Origin: Aphidius gifuensis
Taxonomy: Eukaryota; Arthropoda; Insecta; Hymenoptera; Braconidae
NCBI RefSeq assembly: GCF_014905175.1
Contig: NC_057789.1
Location: 16,829,679 to 16,893,678, forward strand
DNA: 64,000 bases
Direction of reading: 5' to 3'
The notes beneath the pieces were generated by a model. That model was not told the origin of the DNA. It searched no databases and saw nothing but the letters and a program-made list of their open reading frames with translations. A program made the translations under genes and the position numbers. Shown here in pieces: positions 22,971-32,981 of this stretch. Within the stretch, counting starts at the first letter, position 1, and every line of letters starts with the position of its first letter.

Positions 22971-24063
22971 AACCTGTCAGTATAGTGAATATATTTTGGA
23001 CAGAGGGGCACTAAAAATATGTTTGATAACCGTGTGTAGATGCGCACCCTCTTGGGCCCAAACTTTGTTCACCGATGCGATTTACATTCAACCTTAAGTT
23101 ATTGTTTTAAAACAATGCAGTTATAACAATAAAAAAAATTCACACTGTTTGAATCTATAGATCTGAGATATAATTTTGTCTCTGAAAACAGCCTCTGAAA
23201 ACTATCTCTATAGTGGCCAAATTAGAGGTAGTTCAGAGGTTGCTGCAAGCCTCTCGATCAGAGACAATAGTCTCTGACAAATTCTAAAATATTATCTGCG
23301 TGACTCTGATATAAAGATGATTGCCTCTGCAATCGAGTCTCTATTTTAGATTCAATCCTGGCCAGTGATCACTTTGTTAACTTTAAAAAAGATAACTATG
23401 TATAGTTGAGCATTATCCTTTGTCTATAACTGACCATTAAATATTAATATAAATCGAAAAAAAAAAAAAAAAAAAAACTTGACATCAATTTGTTAGGTTT
23501 ATTTTATTAATACTCTATGACGATCATTTTATAAAACACATCAAATTAAGTTTCTACGGTATACCGGTCTTCTCAATACCAGTCCAACTCCTACCAGCGT
23601 TACTATCATCGTGACCTGACATAACATGTTTTTGATTTCTTTAATGAACTTTGAAAACGATTTAAATTTTAATTGTTTTATTTTGAATATCGTTATTGTA
23701 ATAAACACCACAAAAAAAATATCATTTTTATGATGACAAGAAAATAATATAATGTCATGATATTTTTATTGTTACAGGTCGTTTCTACAATTAAGGATAC
23801 AGTAATAAATTATAATGAAAAAAAATTCATTTGTCAATGTTTGATTCCATGGCAACTCTTGCATACAGTTGCCGGAAAAAACAGCAAATTTCATTTTTTT
23901 TAAATAAAAAAAAAAAAATAAAAAAAGAAGAGAAAAAAAAATTATCGTGTTGCGAGTACGCGCGAGGAAAGTGAAACTTCTTTCAGAGTAGTCACGTATA
24001 TCACGCTGAATAATAATTATAATAATAATATTAATACTGACAATAATATTTAAATATAAATAT
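22971..24063. other. Repeat-rich intergenic DNA
   Basis: 23160-23345 is rich in TCTCTGA/TCAGAGA words in both orientations. A run of A lies at about 23457-23477. 23946-24010 carries a GC-richer unit (GTGTTGCGAGTACGCGCG) found inverted at 63181-63243. Confidence 0.5.
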
Positions 24064-24065
24064 TA

Positions 24066-24827
24066 CACGGAGAGAATTTTTTATTTTTTTTTACCAAAAA
24101 AACATAGCAAACTTTGCAATGGCCCATAGCTGAGCTGCGCCATCTATTTTTTTTATGATATTTTCATATGGGCCATAGCAAAATATCGTGTGGGCGTGGC
24201 TATTTTTTTTTTTTTTTGTGTACCATAGTAATTTTTGTTATGGTCAAACGCAGAATTTATTTTGTTTATTAAAAATATTATAAAAAAATTTTTTTTAATG
24301 TCAATATTTATAATTTTTTTGTTTTTTTTTTTTTTTTTTATTCTCTACGATGAATAGTTTGACATATAAAATTGAACTTAACCAGGGATTGAACCTCGTA
24401 TCCTCCGAATAGAAACCCTACGCGTTATCCGCTGCGCCACAACAACGATTACGAAAATTAACATTCGTTTGTTTTACATTCACAATTTAAAAATAAGCAA
24501 AGTCACGCCTGCGCAGTCGACTAAAAAGTGGAGGCAGTTGACATTTCTGAGTCCATCATTATTTTTGCTATGGTGCAATGTAATTTTTAGGCTGGATTAT
24601 TTTAACCTATAAATTTTGCCTCGGTAAAAATTTCTTGATGCGTTGTAATTTTTTATCTGAACATCGCAAAAAGAAAACATTATATACATTGCAATGGTAC
24701 ATTTCAATTTTTCAAAGCAAAAATTGTTTTTTTTTGATAACGTGTTAGTAAATATTTTAATAGTCAGAAGATAGACCCTCGATGATATGGCACCATAGCT
24801 GAAATTCGCTGAAAATTTTTCTCCGTG
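24066..24827 (-). mobile_element. CACGGAGAG-type TIR element containing a tRNA-like module (copy 1)
   Basis: The ends CACGGAGAGAATTTTT and the inverse AAATTTTTCTCCGTG are flanked by TA on both sides. The internal sequence, read on the minus strand, matches the plus strand of 25755-26324, including CAACTGCC/CCACTTTTTAGTCGAC and a GCGCAGGCGTGAC segment. It includes a tRNA-like A box and B box (see separate entry). There is no transposase frame. Confidence 0.8.
24380..24450 (-). other. tRNA-like (Arg-like) module inside TIR element
   Basis: On the minus strand, TGGCGCAGCGG (24439-24429) fits the tRNA A box and GGTTCAATCCC (24395-24385) fits the B box, at about normal tRNA spacing, with CGGATAACGCG between. 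The D-arm resembles tRNA-Arg. The acceptor stem does not close, so it is a tRNA-derived, SINE-like promoter module rather than a functional tRNA gene. Confidence 0.6.
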
Positions 24828-24876
24828 TATTAGTTAATAATAATTATTAGTATTTATATTTCGAGTATTATTATTA

Positions 24877-25404
24877 ATATCGTCGCATTAATGGAAGAAG
24901 GGCGTAAGTGCAATTTTCGGGCTTTTCATCTAAGTTTAAGGCTTAAAGATAAAAAAAAAAAAGCACGTAATCACCTTTAATAAAGGATAAAAGGCGTATG
25001 TTCAGGGACTTACGCCTTTTTTTGCATTATCAAAATCATGTTTAATAAAAGATGAAGATTTGTAATTATTTTTATGTTTTTCTTATTAATAATAAATTAT
25101 TTATAATTATCAGTAAACAATCAATAATTCAAAAAATCCTGCCATTAAATAAAATTCAAATAAAATTAGAAATACGCCTTTCATCTTTTATCAAAAATTA
25201 TTTTGATAACGGAAAAAAGACGTAAATCCTCGGACATACGCCCTTTATCCTTTATCTAAGGTTGTTACGCCCTTTTTCCCTTTTTTTTTAAGTTTTAAAG
25301 TTAAATGAAAAACCCGAAAATTTATAAATTTGCACTTACGCCCTTTTTCCTTTAAAATTGACGTTTTGGGCACTTACGCCCTTCATCCTCTAATGCGACG
25401 ATAT
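24877..25404. mobile_element. 528 bp foldback element with GGGCGTAAGTGC arms
   Basis: The termini ATATCGTCGCATTA and TAATGCGACGATAT are exact inverses. The arms continue through GAAGGGCGTAAGTGC and TTTTCGGG for about 90 bp. Inside, several more CTTACGCCC / GGGCGTAAG words occur in both orientations (25010, 25210, 25245, 25265, 25335, 25375). No coding frame. Confidence 0.8.
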
Positions 25405-25754
25405 AATTGATACGATTGATATTATTACTAATATTATATTGATATTATTGTTAATCATAATATTATTGGAATTATTGTTATTTATAATGATATTATTCAT
25501 ATATAACCATAGTATAAATAAAATAACAATAATTTCGAAAATATCATCGATAATAATAATATCAATATAATGGTAGTAATAATAACAATGGTATCAACCA
25601 TATTAATAATAATAACAATAATATTATCGATTTATAATAATATCAGTGATATAAATAATATTAATAATAATATTGACAATAACATTCATATATAAATATT
25701 GATAATTATTAGAATTTATATTTAGAATATTATTATTATAGATATTATTATTAA

Positions 25755-26324
25755 CACGGGAAAAAATGTGACATAGTAAAAATTTAACTATCTTAGAAAT
25801 CCTATAGGTATCACTGATATATACAAAACAAAATATTTAAAATTACAATGGGGCATAGCAAAACTGATGAAAGACTCAGAAATGTCAACTGCCCCCACTT
25901 TTTAGTCGACTGCGCAGGTGCGACTGCTTATTTTTCAATTGTTGATGTAAAACAAATAAAATAATATTTACGTGTACGTCGTCGTAACGCAGGGGATACC
26001 GCGTAGGATTAGCACCCGGGAGGTATGGGGTTCAAGTCCTGGGCTTGGACAGTTTTTTACGTCTGCGTATTTATCGTAGAAAAAAAAAAAAAAAAAAATT
26101 GGAAATGTCGAAATTATAAAAAAAACATTTTTTTATAATATTTTTTTAGAGCGTTTATAAACAAAGTAAATTTTGCGTTTGACTATTTTAAAAATTACTA
26201 TGCCACACCGCGGAAGGTCGCATCTCAATTTTTAATATTATGCTTTTATGGTACCAGCTTACTGTAACACAACGCAAAAATTGATATGGTATTATATTTA
26301 AAAAAATGTAAATTTTTCTCAGTG
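25755..26324 (+). mobile_element. TIR element containing a tRNA-like module (copy 2, inverted to copy 1)
   Basis: It begins CACGGGAAAAAATGTG and ends AAATTTTTCTCAGTG. The inside is homologous to the minus strand of 24066-24827, so the two copies form an inverted pair around the 24877-25404 foldback element. The flanking dinucleotide is AA on both sides, perhaps decayed from TA. Confidence 0.7.
25980..26050 (+). other. tRNA-like module inside TIR element (second copy)
   Basis: TAACGCAGGGG (25985-25995, A-box-like) and GGTTCAAGTCC (26029-26039, B box) with GATACCGCGTAGGATTAGC between. It is homologous to 24450-24380 but diverged, mostly in the anticodon region. Confidence 0.55.
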
Positions 26325-27554
26325 AATATCAATACTATTGTGAATAATTGATAATATAATCGAAATTATTGTTGTTATAATTATCATCATTTATATATAT
26401 TTATAGTATGAATAATAATAGTAACAATAATTTTATAAATAATTATATTAATAATAGTTTGAATAATACTAAAAATTTATAATATCAATGGTATTTATAA
26501 TAATAATAATAATAATAATTACGATATAATATTGATAATATTTTGAATATGATTAATACTCAGTTATAGTGTTTAATAATTTTTAAATAAAAAAAAAATT
26601 TTGGTAACGAATTCGTTCCCGGTTGAAAATTGAAAATTTTCAAAACTTCGGCAAAAGCCTTTGTGGTCCCTACAGCTCTGAGATCAAATATTTATTAGAT
26701 TTATCAAATTTTATATTAATAACACTTTATTTATGGAAAAACATTCAATTTATACTTTTTTTTTGTTTTTTTTTTAATTTAAAAACGCCAAAATTATAAA
26801 AAGTTTTAATAAAAAAGAGAAATTAAGTATTAAAATATAGTGACAGAAAAAAAATAGTTGATAGTTTTTTTTTATTCCTTAAACAACAAAATTTAAAGTG
26901 TCAACCCTCAATATTTTTTTTTAAAAATTATGTATCAACATAAATACCGATTTTACCGATCGAGCGAGCAAGGTAAAGAAGGATTGCAGCATAAACGCGA
27001 GTCGTTCTTAAAAATATGAAAAACCGAATTGACAATAATTGTTTAGGCATTTTATAAAGCCCAAAAAATTCTTTATTAAATTTCTGAAAGCCACACTATT
27101 CACAAACAAACTGTTAAAATCAATCCTTCATGGTTATTTCTTCATTATAAGATAGTGCATAGTACTTATTGTAATAAACAATTGTTCATAGCTCATTAAT
27201 TTGAGCTCGGAGCGATTTTTATCAAGAGAGTGTGGCTCTCAGTATTCGAACAACTAACAATTTGAGACTAAATTGAAGTTTTTAAGTTCAATTTTTCAAG
27301 AGTTATACGAAATCTAAAAAAACGTTGAATTAGTTTTTTCGTTAATTAACAAATTTCTAACAATCGTAGAAAAATTGTTATTTCTCAATTGAATAGACTT
27401 TTTAATTTCAAGTATTCTGGCAAAAAATTGCATCTATGATTTGTTTTTAGTTTTCTTAATAATTCGTCTTAAAAATTTATCAACAATCTTCTTTTGTTAA
27501 TAATAAATTAATAAAAAATTACGCAAACTTCTATCATATCCTTGGTTATATGAA
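26325..27554. other. AT-rich sequence without recognised gene
   Basis: Contains (TAA)n-like tracts near 26500. At 26600-26670 there is a GGTAACG...TTGAAAATTTTCAAAACTTCGG segment also present at 33360-33425, 58910-58980 and, weakly, 60285-60345. Confidence 0.45.
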
Positions 27555-28710
27555 TTACATGTTTTGGCTACGTTAATGTATTTTATGTATTAAATGTAAG
27601 AAAACACCGCAAGGACAAGCAGTAGCTAAAAAAATAATGTGGCCAGAAAAAATTTTTTTTAAAAAACAATAGTTTCCTAGCTACATCTTTTCCTTAGATA
27701 CTGCTTTTCCGTGGAAATTTTTATCTTTTAGAAAAAGAGTACATGTATTTTCTTCATTAAAAAATCAAAAATGTCCAAAGAAAAGTAGTAGCTACGGAAA
27801 AGATGTAGCTAAGGAATTAATGTTGTCAAGGAATTATGTTTGAAGGGAATAATGTTCCTTTAAACAAAATTTTTTCACCAACATTTATTCCTTAGCTACA
27901 TCTTTTCCTGAGCCACTGCTTTTCCTTGGACCTTTTCATTTATTTAATAAATGAAATATATGTTATTTTATTTTTAAAAAATAAAAATGCCCAAGGGAAA
28001 GCAGTAGCTAAGGAAAAGATGTGTAGCTAAGGAATTAATGTTGCCAAGGAATTATGTTTGAAGGAAATAATGTTGCTTGAAATATAATTTTCTAAGCAAC
28101 ATTAATTCCTTAGCTACATCTTTTACTTAGCTACTGTTTTTCCTTGGGCATTTTTATTCATTAAATTAATAATATACATGTCACTTTATTTTCAAAAAAT
28201 AAAAATGCCCAAGAGAAAGCAGTAGCTAAGGAATTAATGTAGCCAGAAAAATTTTTTATTAAGCAACAATAATTCCTTTGCTCCATATTTTCCATGAACC
28301 TCTTTTTCCTTGGACATTTTTGATTTAAAAAAAAAAAAAATACATGTACTTTTTTTAAAAAAGATAAAAATGTCCAAGAAAAAACAGTAGCCAAGGAAAA
28401 GATGGAGCTAATAAATTATTGTTGCTTAAAGAAAAATTTTTCTGGCTTCATTAATTCCTTAGCTACATCTTTTTGTTAGCTACTGCTTTTGCTTGGGCAT
28501 TTTCAATAAAAAAAATACATGTACTTTTATTTAAAAAGATAAAAATGTCCAAGGAAAAGTAGTAATTGATGAAAAGATCGAGGTAAGGAATTAATGTGTC
28601 TAGAAAAATTATTTTTTAAGCAACATTAATCCTTCAGCTCAATCTTTTTCTTAGTTACTGTTTTTCTTTGGACATATTCATTTTCAAAAAATAATTTAGA
28701 TATTATATTT
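27555..28710. repeat. Six-unit array of alternating inverted repeats (AAGGAAAAGCAGTAG family)
   Basis: Each unit of about 165-215 bp has a plus arm (GTCCAAGGAAAAGCAGTAGC, then AAGGAAAAGATGTAGC and AAGGAATTAATG) and an inverted arm about 60 bp later. Plus arms begin near 27605, 27778, 27990, 28206, 28371 and 28546. The linkers between units are themselves inverted (ATAAAAATGTCC against GGACATTTTT). No coding frame. Confidence 0.9.
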
Positions 28711-28947
28711 CTGTTGGTAAAGTCACTTGACATTACTTAGTTACTTAAAACAAAACTTTGAAGGATTACTTCAAAACCCTAAAGCGTGAATACAAAACTT
28801 TAAAACTTTAAAACAAATTACTTGCGTCTTAATTTACAACTCGTGTGTTTCCATTCAAAAGTATGTTTGAGTATTAACGTAAAAGTCTTATTATATATTT
28901 CCAAGTCTTATAACAAAACCTACGAGTTTCATTCCAAAACCAAAGTA

Positions 28948-29213
28948 CACTAGAAAAAACTATTGTGATTCAACTTAAAACACTTGTGTTTCAAGTTAAA
29001 ACTCTCGTGTGTCAATTCAAGAAGCTTTACTGTTAATTCAAGAGACAGAGTTTATTTTCAAAACTCGAAAGTCTTATATCAAGACTCAACAAGGTTTCAA
29101 GTTGAGACAATTGGGCTTCAATCGAAGTCGCATTAGGTTTTAGTTCGAAATCTTACAGAGCTTTAGATAAAACTATAAATTCTATTCTTGATGCTTGAAA
29201 ATTTCTGCTAGTG
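28948..29213. mobile_element. Short TIR element with CACTAGAAA ends
   Basis: CACTAGAAAAAACT at the left and AAATTTCTGCTAGTG at the right, preceded by TA on the left. The interior has repeated TTCAAGTTAAAACTCTCGTG-like words in both orientations. Non-coding. Confidence 0.5.
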
Positions 29214-29231
29214 ATCTCAATGATTTTTCAC

Positions 29232-30095
29232 TGCACAGTAAAAAAAAATGTAAAATGTAGAAAAAATGTAAATGTTAAAATAAAAATGTCAAATGTTCAA
29301 CGTTATTTTAAGTGTTAAAGGAAATTTAACATTTTCGTATCTCTAACATCTGAAAAAATTTAAAAATTAGAAAAAATAAAAATTTGACATTTAAAAAAAT
29401 GTCAATTTATTTGAAACATGAAATTAACACTTAAAAAAATGTTAAATATCGAATTTGACATTTTTCAAATGTTAAAAATTAGTTAAGAGACGACCGCTAG
29501 GTCTAGCGAGTTGCATCAATTATTTTCCCTCGCTTCTATCAGTAAACGACGCCAAATAAAACTTTGTGTTATCAAAATAAGTTTAATACATATTATAAAA
29601 ATCAATAATATAATTGAAGAAGTATTCTTCAGCTCATCTTTTTTTTTTTGTTTTATCGAGATCATATCCATTCGGAATAAATAATTATTCATTTCTTATT
29701 ATCAATATGTCATAGCTATAACCTATGATTTTGACCATTTGTGTCAATTTTTTTTTTATATTATACATCCATTTTATTAGAAATAAATTTATTTTGTGTA
29801 AATTAATATTATTATCAATAGTTTGAGATTGTTTGTAATTTGATAATTAAGAAACGATTGTAATAAATAATTTGAAATATAATCATATTTATATGCATAT
29901 TTTCTTCAAGACAATTTACATTTTTTTAAATGACAAATTTTTAACACTTTTTTGGATGTCAAAATCGATTTACACTTTTTTGAATGTTAAATTTTAACAT
30001 TTTTTCCAGTGTTAATTTTTAACATTTTTTGAAAAGTTAATTTTTTAAAATTTTTTAAATGTTAACCTGACATTTTGTTGTGGTAACATGACTGT
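29232..30095. repeat. Foldback region rich in TGTTAAA/TTTAACA words
   Basis: Dense AATGTTAAA, TTTAACATT and TGACATTT words at 29250-29480 are mirrored at 29910-30080 in inverse sense. The middle is AT-rich unique sequence with one GC-richer patch (GACGACCGCTAGG, 29488). A MITE-like element whose outer ends are not sharp. Confidence 0.55.
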
Positions 30096-30229
30096 TTTCA
30101 CGTTAGAGCTATGAGTCAAAATTAAAATAGATATTTCAAACCATTTTTTATTCAAAATGAATAATATTTTTTAGGGAATTTTATTAGGGAATTTTATTAG
30201 GGAATTTTAATTTCCTATTGTTTTCGCTT

Positions 30230-30790
30230 TTCTTCTGGACCCCCCCCAACCATGGTAGACACCCCCCCAAAAAATTTTCTAAGTCCCTTAATCTTAACCA
30301 ATACAATATATATGGAAAATATAAAGAAAAATATAGAAAAGTCACTGAATATAAAGAAAAAAAAGCTAAATATGGGAAAATATCAGTGAATATAAAGAAA
30401 AATATAGAAAAGTGACTGAATATAAAGAAAAAAACGATAAATATGGGAAAATATCAGTAAATATAAAGGAGAATATAGGAAAATATCAAAGAAAAATCGG
30501 TAAATATAAAGGAAAATATAGAAAAGTGACTGAATATAAAGAAAAAAACGATAAATAAGGGAACATATCAATTATGCCTCCCCCCCCCCCCCAAAAAAAA
30601 TTTCTAAGTCCCTTAATTAATCTAAACAAGATGAATATGGAAAATAAAGAAAAATATAGAAAAATAAAGAATATATAAACGAATAAACGAAAATATAGAA
30701 AAATCACTGAATATAAAGAAAAATACGATAATTATAGGAAAATATTAGAAAAATATGAGTAAACAAAAAAGAAAAGTATAGCAAAATATC
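30230..30790 (+). repeat. Duplicated C-run/minisatellite block (TATAAAGAAAAATATAGAAAA units)
   Basis: A C-run followed by AAAAATTTTCTAAGTCCCTTAA occurs at 30239-30292 and again at about 30577-30620. Each is followed by tandem AATATAAAGAAAAATATAG-type units with ACGATAAATATGGGAAAATA variants (30315-30575 and 30640-30780). The frames across it are low-complexity shadows. Confidence 0.8.
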
Positions 30791-30879
30791 ATGGAAAAAT
30801 CATATTTAACAACAAGATTTTTCAACAAAAAGATTTAAAAAAAATTATTAACATGATAAATTATTAAATATTCAAGTTA

Positions 30880-31680
30880 AACGAAATGTATACGATCACT
30901 GGAGGATTAGTGAGAAAAATTAATGAACAATACCCATCAATAAATAATAAAGAAATAATCATACCAGTAGAAGCTAATATAAAATTCGATGACGATAAGG
31001 AAAATGAAAATTACCAAAAATTAATTTCGAGATTAAAAAAATACAGTAAATTGTACATCTACCAATTAATTCATTTGCAGGCAAAATAATTTTAGCGAAA
31101 AAAAAAAAAAAATTCAATAATAATAATGACATTATTTAGATATCATCGCAATCATAATAGCAATAAATAAAGTGGAATTTATATATGCAATGTCAGGACG
31201 GTTATTAAAATAAAGAACAATAACATTAGCAGACGACAGTGATTATGAAGTAAAATAAAATTTAAATGAAAAAAAGTTTGATTAAACTAAACAAAGATAA
31301 TAAATTTACCAAAGGAAATATATTTTAGATTGAACTAACTTTATGGAATGAAGAGGCAGAAAATTTCTAGGGAAAAAAGGGTGATGTGATAGCATTAAAG
31401 GAATTGAAAATAAATGAATATAAAAAAATTAAAAATATAACGACGACTTCAGCAACAACTAAAACGTTAAATCCTGATTCAACCGAGAGAAAAAAGTAAA
31501 TAAAATAAATACAATTGAACTCGACAATTTTGTAATAAATATTTAACATTGACAGGCTAAAATCATAATACAACAAAATGAATAAAAACGGAGAGTTTAT
31601 AAGGTTAGAAGGAAGCGTTTCTGGATATGAAGATGACGCATTAGAAGGAACAAGCAAAATAAATGAAAATTAAATAAATT
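30880..31680 (+). pseudogene. RPA1 (replication protein A large subunit)-like pseudogene
   Basis: Three plus-strand pieces follow the order of RPA70. 30886-31089 has a GLVRKINEQYPSINNKEI segment like the end of DNA-binding domain A and the following linker. 31137-31260 reads LDIIAIIIAINKV...RTITLADDSDYEV, like the start of domain B, with internal TAA codons. 31335-31500 reads ELTLWNEEAENF, a stop, then GDVIALKELKINEY and LNPDS, the continuation of domain B. A last piece near 31580-31670 (EGSVSGYEDDALEGTS) may continue it. Stops and frame changes between the pieces show decay. No introns are evident, so it may be a processed copy or a gene carried by a mobile element (some Helitrons carry RPA-like genes). 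Recognition is by eye. Confidence 0.65.
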
Positions 31681-31905
31681 TTAGTTGTAACAATAATCAT
31701 TGTAACGATAGAGAATGAAATAAATTTGTAGTCACGAATTTCGATATATATTAAAGAAGAAATTGAAGTTCCCCCCGCAGGGAAGGCACAGTTGCTTCAG
31801 CAACTGTATGATCATTTTTTTTTATTTTAAACCATTTTTTGCCAAGAAGTTTTCTTCTAAAATTCAGAAGAAATTTTTCACAGTGTACAGTAGTTGAAAT
31901 TTTTT
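31681..31905. other. Short AT-rich spacer with a C/G patch
   Basis: Contains a CCCCCCGCAGGGAAGG patch and a GTTGCTTCAGCAAC small palindrome near 31791-31804. No gene. Confidence 0.4.
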
Positions 31906-32010
31906 TATGTTACAAGGGCAGTGGGAATAATGTGTAAATTTCCAAAGCGTAAGAGGGGTAGTGCGTTTTTTGGAAATTCACACATTATTACCACTGTTCC
32001 TAGTAACATA
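31906..32010. repeat. 105 bp palindromic MITE (copy B)
   Basis: Nearly identical to 16277-16381 and the same length, with the same TATGTTAC...GTAACATA ends. The visible differences are a few bases near the right arm (GTTCC for GTCTC). Confidence 0.85.
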
Positions 32011-32860
32011 ATAGTATATTGTGTAACACACCTTACCACTCGAGTTACATACAATATTTTATACCACGAATGCAGTGTTAACGAGATTTTACGCGCCACA
32101 AACCTAGACTTGTCACATGTTGTAAATGTTAGTTGTCATAATTGTAGTTTGTTATTCGTCTTAAAAAAAAAAAATAATAATAAAGTTATTAAATATTAAA
32201 AAACAATAGATAAATTAACATCGCGAAACACGTCGCGAAGCCCAAAAGGGGGGGGGGGCAGCATAAGAAAAAAACACATCCAATATAATTCAAATAAAAA
32301 GTATTTAAAGTTTAAAATATTTTCTAAAAATAAAAAAAATTATCTGACATGATATGATAAAAAATAAAACATTAAATTTAAATTATTTAGAATAAAAAAA
32401 TTGATTAATTAATGATCAAACTATAAAATAGAATTAAATTCAAATTAAAAATCAATAACAAGTAATAAGAAATACCATTAAAAAAAAAAAAAAAACTTCA
32501 AGAATACAAACAGCCAGTCACAAATATACCACATTCTTAGGTTAGAAGTATTAAACCAAAAAAGAAAATTGAAGAAAAATCAAAAAAATATTGTAATATT
32601 AAATATTATTATTAACAACTATTATTTTTACATATCTTGACACACAAATATTTATCATTTCATGGTGTATCATTTAAAATACAATTATCCATTGACGTAG
32701 ATAAATCTAATTCTGTCATCTTGGACAATCTTGGATGACTTAAATTGAGTGTATGTGTTTTTTTTTTTATATCATATGTGTATGTGTGCGATACTCATAC
32801 TACGTCGTTGGAATCGAGGCTTAACACTGGATGCAAAAAATACCCGTTGAGGGCGCAAAA
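32011..32860. other. AT-rich sequence without recognised gene
   Basis: Has a G-run near 32250. 32011-32075 read on the minus strand (GTGGTATAAAATATTGT and an ACACAATATACTA end) resembles the flank of the 35499 hairpin. Nothing coding was seen. Confidence 0.4.
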
Positions 32861-32865
32861 AACAG

Positions 32866-32945
32866 AGGCACATTTCGGTTATTCCAGGCACATTTCGGTT
32901 ACTCTAGGCAAATTCCGGTTACTCCACGATCATTTTGGTTATCGT
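32866..32945 (+). repeat. 20 bp tandem repeat (AGGCACATTTCGGTTACTCT type)
   Basis: Three consecutive units of 20 bp plus a diverged fourth (ACGATCATTTTGGTTATCG) lie immediately before the hAT-like element. Confidence 0.8.
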
Positions 32946-32981
32946 TCTATAAACGTCAATTTACATCACCGTTAGGGCGCG

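Noticed and set aside
24380..24450. Functional tRNA-Arg gene
   Set aside because: A and B boxes are good, but the acceptor and anticodon stems do not close and the sequence lies inside a repetitive element.
27555..28710. Regular short repeats that might suggest a CRISPR array
   Set aside because: Units alternate in orientation, arms and linkers are all related to one another, and no spacer diversity or cas gene is present; the DNA is eukaryotic.
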